Shown here piece after piece: positions 7,196 to 11,140 of a DNA stretch of 11,140 nucleotides; within the stretch, counting starts at the first letter, position 1, and the number at the start of each line of letters is the position of its first letter. The translations under genes and the position numbers were made by a program. The notes beneath the pieces are model-generated. The model did no database searches and had not been told where the DNA came from. It was given only the letters and a program-made list of their open reading frames with translations. Source of the DNA: Proteobacteria bacterium UBA6920 (lineage in GTDB: Bacteria; Pseudomonadota; Gammaproteobacteria; SG8-11); the NCBI GenBank assembly GCA_002448875.1, contig DKAS01000041.1:1-11140 (forward strand), written 5' to 3'.

Positions 7196-9153
7196 GGCGA
7201 GTCCGTCTTGGCTGTGTCGTGACTGGTGAATGCCCGCAGCTCCAGAGCAATTTCCCGGTTGTCCGGGGCGAGAATGCGGGCGTGGTCCAGGGCCTGGCGC
7301 GCGTCGGCGTCGCGGCCCAGTTGTTTGTAGATCCTGGCCAGGTGCAAGCGGATTTCCGCGTTGCCGGCATCGAGATTGGCGGCTTCCTGCAGGCGGTTGA
7401 GGGCGGCGTCGAATTCCCGTTTCCCTTCCAGTGCCTTGGCCGAGCTGCGCAGCACATTGACATTGTCATCTTCGAGTTTGAGCGCGGCGCTGAAAGCGTT
7501 CTCCGCGTCGCTGAAACGGCCCATGCGCAAATAGGTTTCGCCGAGATTGATCCACGCTTTGGTGTAACTCGTATCCTGTTCCAGCACCGCCTGGTAGCGA
7601 TCTATGGCATCGGCATATTTGCCGGTACGGGCATAGAGTATTCCGAGGTTGATCTGCGCTTTGTTGTAGGTGGGGCGAATGGTGATGGCATGCTGATAAG
7701 CGTCGATCGCCTGCTCGATCTGTTCGGCCTTGTTGTGGATGATGCCCAGGTTGTACCAGGCGCTGGCATAGTCGGGTTTTTCCTCCACTGCCTTGCGCAG
7801 CGCATCCACCGCCCTGGCGTTATCCTCCAGCCGGGAATAGGCCAGACCGATGTTGTACCAGGCTTCCGGATAGCTTTTTTTCCCCTGCAGGGCGTTTTTA
7901 TACTGCTTGATCGCTTCCCGATAGTTGCCCTGGTCCTTGTACACCAGGCCGATATTGAGATAGGCCTCGGGGTAGTCGTTGGCGCTGTGCTGCAACGCCT
8001 GTTTGTAGTGTTGCAATGCCGCATCCAGGCTGTTGTCGTCGTGGGCAAGCCGGCCCAGTTGCAGATGGGCGCGGGCGTTGTCGCTGTCGTGTTCCAGAAT
8101 TTTTTCGAATTGCGCCCTGGCGTCACCCTTGCGATCCTGGTCCAGATACAGCAGGGCCAGGTTGTAGCGTGCCTTGTCATAGTTGGGGTCGAATTGCACC
8201 GCTTTCTGGTAGCTCTCCAGTGCCAGCTTCTTGTTTTTCAGCTGATTTGCGCTTTGGCCGCGCAGAAACCAGGCCAGGGCGTTGCCCGGGTGCAAGCGCA
8301 GAACTTCGTCGTAGATGGCCAGCATCTTCCGCCAGCCCTCGGGAGTGTCCGGTTGCAGCATGGCCAGCCCGAAGCGCGGCGCGGCGTAGTCGGGTTTGAT
8401 ACGCAAGGCGGCGCGGTAGGCATCCGCCGCCTGCGTGTAGTGCTTGGCTCCCATGCGTTTGTACGCCACACCCAGGCTCTGCAAAGCCTTGGCCTTGCGC
8501 TCGTCGCCGGCCAGTTGCGCCGCCTGGCGCAGGGTCTGGGCGGCGTTGTCGTATTGTTTGGCCTCAATGTAGGCGATGCCGAGGTTGAAGTTGGCCTCGA
8601 AATGAAACGCGTTGTTCTTGACCACGTAGCGGTATTCGCGTATCGCCTGCTGGACATTGCCCTGCTTGCCGTAGGTCAGGCCGCGATTGAATACGGTTTC
8701 CAGCGGCGCGGCGTTGCTGGCGACGGCTTCGTCGAAATACTTCAGGGCGGTCTTATAGTCGCGTTGCTTGTAGTACAGCGAGCCGATTTCGTTCAGCAGC
8801 GCCGGGTCGCGGCCGGCGGCCAGCATGCGTTCATAGACGGCGTGCGCCTTGTCCCACTGGCGCTGATCGATGTAGCCCTGCGCTTCGGCGTAACGCGGAT
8901 CGACGCTGGTGGCCTGGCTGGCGTGCGCTACGTCGAAGCCGTAGGCTTCGTCATTGACGGCGGCCTGTTCATCGATGCTCGCGGTGTGGATTTGCGCCGG
9001 AATGTCGATGACGATGACCTGCTCGTTCTCACTGCTGGCCAGGAGGCGAACCACCGCCAGCAACACAAACAGGGACACCAGCACCAGCACTACGGGGAAC
9101 AGGCTCTCCAGGAAGAAACGCCGGGTAAGGCGCACGGTGGCTGCGGCATTCAT
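7192..9153 (-). CDS. Membrane-anchored TPR scaffold protein (about 16 repeats)
   Basis: A 653-residue protein. A short basic N-terminus (R8, R11, R12) is followed by one membrane helix at about 14-38, an acidic linker at about 40-85, then roughly 16 consecutive 34-residue TPRs from about 86 to 640. Typical units such as AWYNIGLAYSRLEDNARAVD and AWYNLGIIHNKAEQIEQAI are clearest between 390 and 560. The N-terminal helix without a cleavage site suggests an inner-membrane anchor with the repeats in the periplasm. The start at 9153 is chosen because GGAGG (9161-9165) lies 7 bases upstream and it overlaps the ATP-grasp stop as ATGA; a longer in-frame extension reads through the ATP-grasp gene and is a shadow. 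TPRs bind proteins or peptides, so it likely bridges the inner-membrane partners and the downstream barrel, as the TPR parts of PelB, PgaA and BcsC do. Confidence 0.92.
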   Translation of the reverse strand: MNAAATVRLTRRFFLESLFPVVLVLVSLFVLLAVVRLLASSENEQVIVIDIPAQIHTASIDEQAAVNDEAYGFDVAHASQATSVDPRYAEAQGYIDQRQWDKAHAVYERMLAAGRDPALLNEIGSLYYKQRDYKTALKYFDEAVASNAAPLETVFNRGLTYGKQGNVQQAIREYRYVVKNNAFHFEANFNLGIAYIEAKQYDNAAQTLRQAAQLAGDERKAKALQSLGVAYKRMGAKHYTQAADAYRAALRIKPDYAAPRFGLAMLQPDTPEGWRKMLAIYDEVLRLHPGNALAWFLRGQSANQLKNKKLALESYQKAVQFDPNYDKARYNLALLYLDQDRKGDARAQFEKILEHDSDNARAHLQLGRLAHDDNSLDAALQHYKQALQHSANDYPEAYLNIGLVYKDQGNYREAIKQYKNALQGKKSYPEAWYNIGLAYSRLEDNARAVDALRKAVEEKPDYASAWYNLGIIHNKAEQIEQAIDAYQHAITIRPTYNKAQINLGILYARTGKYADAIDRYQAVLEQDTSYTKAWINLGETYLRMGRFSDAENAFSAALKLEDDNVNVLRSSAKALEGKREFDAALNRLQEAANLDAGNAEIRLHLARIYKQLGRDADARQALDHARILAPDNREIALELRAFTSHDTAKTDSP

Positions 9154-10046
9154 AGTCGGGCCTCCACAGATTGCAGCAGATAGCGCATGCCGCGCCGATT
9201 GACGTTCTGAATTTCCAGGCCCGGGCGCACGTTGATTTCCAGAATCAAGGGCCCGTTCACCCCCATGGCCACATCCACGCCGAGATAGCGCAGCGGTACC
9301 GCCGCCGCCGTCCGCCGGGCGATATCCACCGCCTCCCGCCAATACGGAATAGTGATGCCGATCAGCGCCTGGCCGGTGTCCGGGTGGTGGCTGATGGATT
9401 CCCCTTTGAGAGTGGCGTGGGTGGTGCGGCCGGTGGCCAGGTCGACAGCGATGCCCAGGGCTCCCTGATGCAGGTTGGCGCGGCCGCCCGAGACCCGGGT
9501 TGGCACCCTCAGCATGCAGATAACAGGCTGCTGTTGCAGAGTGATAATGCGAATGTCGGCCAGGCCGCCGGCGCACAATTGCTCGATGGCGGGGTGCTGG
9601 CAGACGCGCCGTTCGATCAGCACCTGGTCGTTGAGGCCGAAGGAGTGAATGCCGAACAGGATGTCGCCGATGTGCTTTTTCAGCTGTTCCAGGCTGTAGC
9701 GGCGTTCGCCAGTGCCCAGCCACTGATCGCCGTCGCGACCGGTAACGACAACGATGCCGCCGCCACCGCTGCCGCGCGCGGGTTTGATGACGAAATCCGG
9801 GTAGGGCGCCAGCAGCTTCTCCAGATTGCCAAGCTCATAGAAATAGGAAAAAGTCGCCAGGGTTTCCGGCACCGGCACACCGCAGCGCTGCAGAATTTCC
9901 TTGGTCTGCAGTTTGTTGTCGGCGACCGGATAGTCGCGGCGCCGGTTATACACATAGATATATTCCAGGTTGCGCTTGTTGATCGACAGCACGCCGTGAA
10001 TGCGCGCGGCGATCTGCGTCAGGCGGGTAAAAATCCGGCGGATCAT
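9150..10046 (-). CDS. RimK-related ATP-grasp ligase (alpha-L-glutamate ligase-like)
   Basis: A 298-residue ATP-grasp enzyme. A basic N-terminus leads into INKRN and YNRRRDYP-ADNK, typical of the alpha-L-glutamate ligase-related family that travels with the transglutaminase/7TM protein. The ATP-binding lysine K88 lies in DFVIKPARGSGGGG, whose glycine-rich loop is at 91-98. Metal-binding residues are D258, E270 and N272 (LEINVRPGLEIQNVN). The enzyme should form an amide bond between a carboxylate, activated as acyl-phosphate, and an amine, in the cytoplasm; substrates are unknown. The ATG at 10046 has GGGAGA (10054-10059) 7 bases upstream and overlaps the previous gene's stop as ATGA. A longer in-frame reading upstream runs antiphase through the 7TM gene and is rejected. 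The Asn-rich C-terminus fits the family. Confidence 0.92.
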   Translation of the reverse strand: MIRRIFTRLTQIAARIHGVLSINKRNLEYIYVYNRRRDYPVADNKLQTKEILQRCGVPVPETLATFSYFYELGNLEKLLAPYPDFVIKPARGSGGGGIVVVTGRDGDQWLGTGERRYSLEQLKKHIGDILFGIHSFGLNDQVLIERRVCQHPAIEQLCAGGLADIRIITLQQQPVICMLRVPTRVSGGRANLHQGALGIAVDLATGRTTHATLKGESISHHPDTGQALIGITIPYWREAVDIARRTAAAVPLRYLGVDVAMGVNGPLILEINVRPGLEIQNVNRRGMRYLLQSVEARL

Positions 10047-11140
10047 GCGGCCGTCTCCCGGCTGAAGATCAGTTTGCGGAAGCGCCAGACCTCGACGAAA
10101 CGCATGCCTATCCACTTGCCCAGCCACAGATTGAGGCCGATGACGAACAGCAGCAATTCGGGGAAGGACAGAATGAGGTTCTGCAGGAAGATCGAGTCCA
10201 TCACGGTAAAACAGGCGGCGATCACCACCATCGACCAGCCGGTGATACGGGTCACCGCCTTGGTGCCCTGTTCCTCGTGGATGATGGCGAAGCGTTCGGC
10301 GGTGATGGCCAGAATGGCAATGGGGAACAGGGTGACATGGGCCAGGTCGATAAGTTCGAACTGCACGCTCAGCACGGTCAGGCTCATCATGATGATGACG
10401 ACGGTGGTGAGCATTACCGCCATTTTCGGCGAGTGCAGCAAGTGCAACCAGTCCAGGATCTTGCGCACCCCGGCGGAGAGGACGATGATGAAGAGAAAAC
10501 CCACCAGCCCCCACAGCAGGCCGGTTTGCCGGCAGGCGGCCGCGATCAGCGCCGGCAGGAAGGTACCGAAGGTCTCCACGCCCATGACGTTGCGGAAGAC
10601 AACGACGACGAAGGCGCCCAGGGGAATCATCAGCACGATTTGCAGCAGATCCTGGGAAATGCCCAGACGGGCGAAAATGGCGTACAGATCGACCATGTTG
10701 AGCGAGGAGGTCTGCAGGCCGGACAGGAGGTCGTTCTTGGGGCGTAGCTGCTTGTCTACCTTGAACAGGTACTGAAAATTGATATTGGCGGTGTGTTTGA
10801 ACAGCACCTCGTCACCGTAATACAGCGCGAGGAAATTGCCGGGCAGTTCGGCGAAATGATCGTTGATGGTGTCGAACGGCACCCAGTAGCCGTTGATGTA
10901 CAGCTCCACCCACTGGTGGCTGGTGCGCTTGTTGCCCGGGTTGAGAATCAAGCCGCCCACCAGGCGGGCGGGGATGTTGAGCTTGCGCGCCATGGCGACG
11001 AACAGGCGGCCCTTGCCGTTGCAGCTGGCTTCCCCCAGCTTGAGCGCGGTGAGGGCGTCGGTGTAGCCGGAGAAATTTCGGTTGCGAAAATCGTCCTGCA
11101 AATGGCGATGAATGCGCAGCACGGCTTCGTAGATCGAAGG
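10043..11140 (-). CDS. Transglutaminase-like domain fused to seven transmembrane helices, partial (N-terminus beyond window)
   Basis: The last 365 residues of a larger protein; the frame is open to the right edge, and an apparent start at 11122 is an internal GTG inside the domain. The papain-like transglutaminase domain has Cys (codon 11021-11023, in ASCNGKG), then IPARLVGG, His (10916-10918, in SHQWVEL) and Asp (10871-10873, in PFDTIND), spaced as in active enzymes. After a linker come seven hydrophobic helices between about 10650 and 10060, ending in a basic tail (RFVEVWRFRKLIF). This matches the family named inactive transglutaminase fused to 7TM helices, whose partner is the ATP-grasp enzyme encoded next. 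The transglutaminase part should lie in the periplasm. The role is unknown; it may process or transfer a peptide made by the ligase. The stop overlaps the ligase start as ATGA. Confidence 0.92.
   Translation of the reverse strand, partial: PSIYEAVLRIHRHLQDDFRNRNFSGYTDALTALKLGEASCNGKGRLFVAMARKLNIPARLVGGLILNPGNKRTSHQWVELYINGYWVPFDTINDHFAELPGNFLALYYGDEVLFKHTANINFQYLFKVDKQLRPKNDLLSGLQTSSLNMVDLYAIFARLGISQDLLQIVLMIPLGAFVVVVFRNVMGVETFGTFLPALIAAACRQTGLLWGLVGFLFIIVLSAGVRKILDWLHLLHSPKMAVMLTTVVIIMMSLTVLSVQFELIDLAHVTLFPIAILAITAERFAIIHEEQGTKAVTRITGWSMVVIAACFTVMDSIFLQNLILSFPELLLFVIGLNLWLGKWIGMRFVEVWRFRKLIFSRETAA

Noticed and set aside
7219..9183. Very long plus-strand reading frame (about 654 codons) opposite the TPR gene
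   Set aside because: It is an antisense shadow of a GC-rich repeat gene: its translation has no family features, while the minus strand gives clear TPRs with a ribosome site and coupled start.
9154..9723. N-terminal extension of the TPR frame
   Set aside because: It overlaps the ATP-grasp gene in another frame and reads as Arg/Pro/His-rich noise; the ATG at 9153 has GGAGG and a membrane helix directly after it.
9171..10775. Long plus-strand frame across the ATP-grasp and 7TM genes
   Set aside because: Antisense to two genes with intact motifs; low-complexity composition and no recognisable domain.

Overview
The window reads as chromosome of a Gram-negative bacterium, probably a gammaproteobacterium. 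The reasons are a GC-rich composition with AT-rich promoter gaps, a Tat-exported molybdo-iron-sulfur enzyme, a NarX/NarL-type two-component pair, a probable outer-membrane beta-barrel, and an operon of the inactive-transglutaminase/7TM plus RimK-related ATP-grasp type. Species cannot be told from the sequence. There are ten protein genes (two cut by the window edges). I see no tRNA, rRNA, CRISPR array or transposase.

Left part (1-2709). A minus-strand pair encodes a small [2Fe-2S] subunit and a large molybdopterin subunit of the isoquinoline 1-oxidoreductase/aldehyde oxidoreductase type (IorA/IorB-like); the large subunit runs off the left edge. Diverging from it is a secreted, four-cysteine, lectin/endostatin-like protein of unknown role. 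A plausible sigma70 promoter is visible for each side of this divergent gap.

Centre (2710-5967). A minus-strand operon carries a small DUF2834-type membrane protein, a NarX-like sensor kinase and a LuxR/NarL-type response regulator; the kinase and regulator genes overlap. Divergent from it, across a gap with a G-rich block and an A-tract-rich promoter region, is a stand-alone HD hydrolase closely resembling metazoan MESH1, a small alarmone hydrolase. Its start codon lies in an imperfect inverted repeat and has no Shine-Dalgarno sequence.

Right part (6020-11140). Four minus-strand genes, each joined to the next by an ATGA stop/start overlap, encode in transcription order: a transglutaminase-like domain fused to seven membrane helices (5' end beyond the window), a RimK-related ATP-grasp ligase, an inner-membrane-anchored protein with about 16 TPRs, and a tyrosine-rich outer-membrane beta-barrel. 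The first two belong to a known but poorly understood conserved pairing. Their tight coupling to a TPR scaffold and a barrel gives one component for each layer of the envelope, and resembles a split version of TPR-barrel exporters such as PelB, PgaA and BcsC. This is the best candidate in the window for an under-described system: cytoplasmic or membrane-side synthesis of a peptide-like or amino-acid-modified product, with a trans-envelope scaffold and an outer-membrane exit or anchor. That reading is inference.
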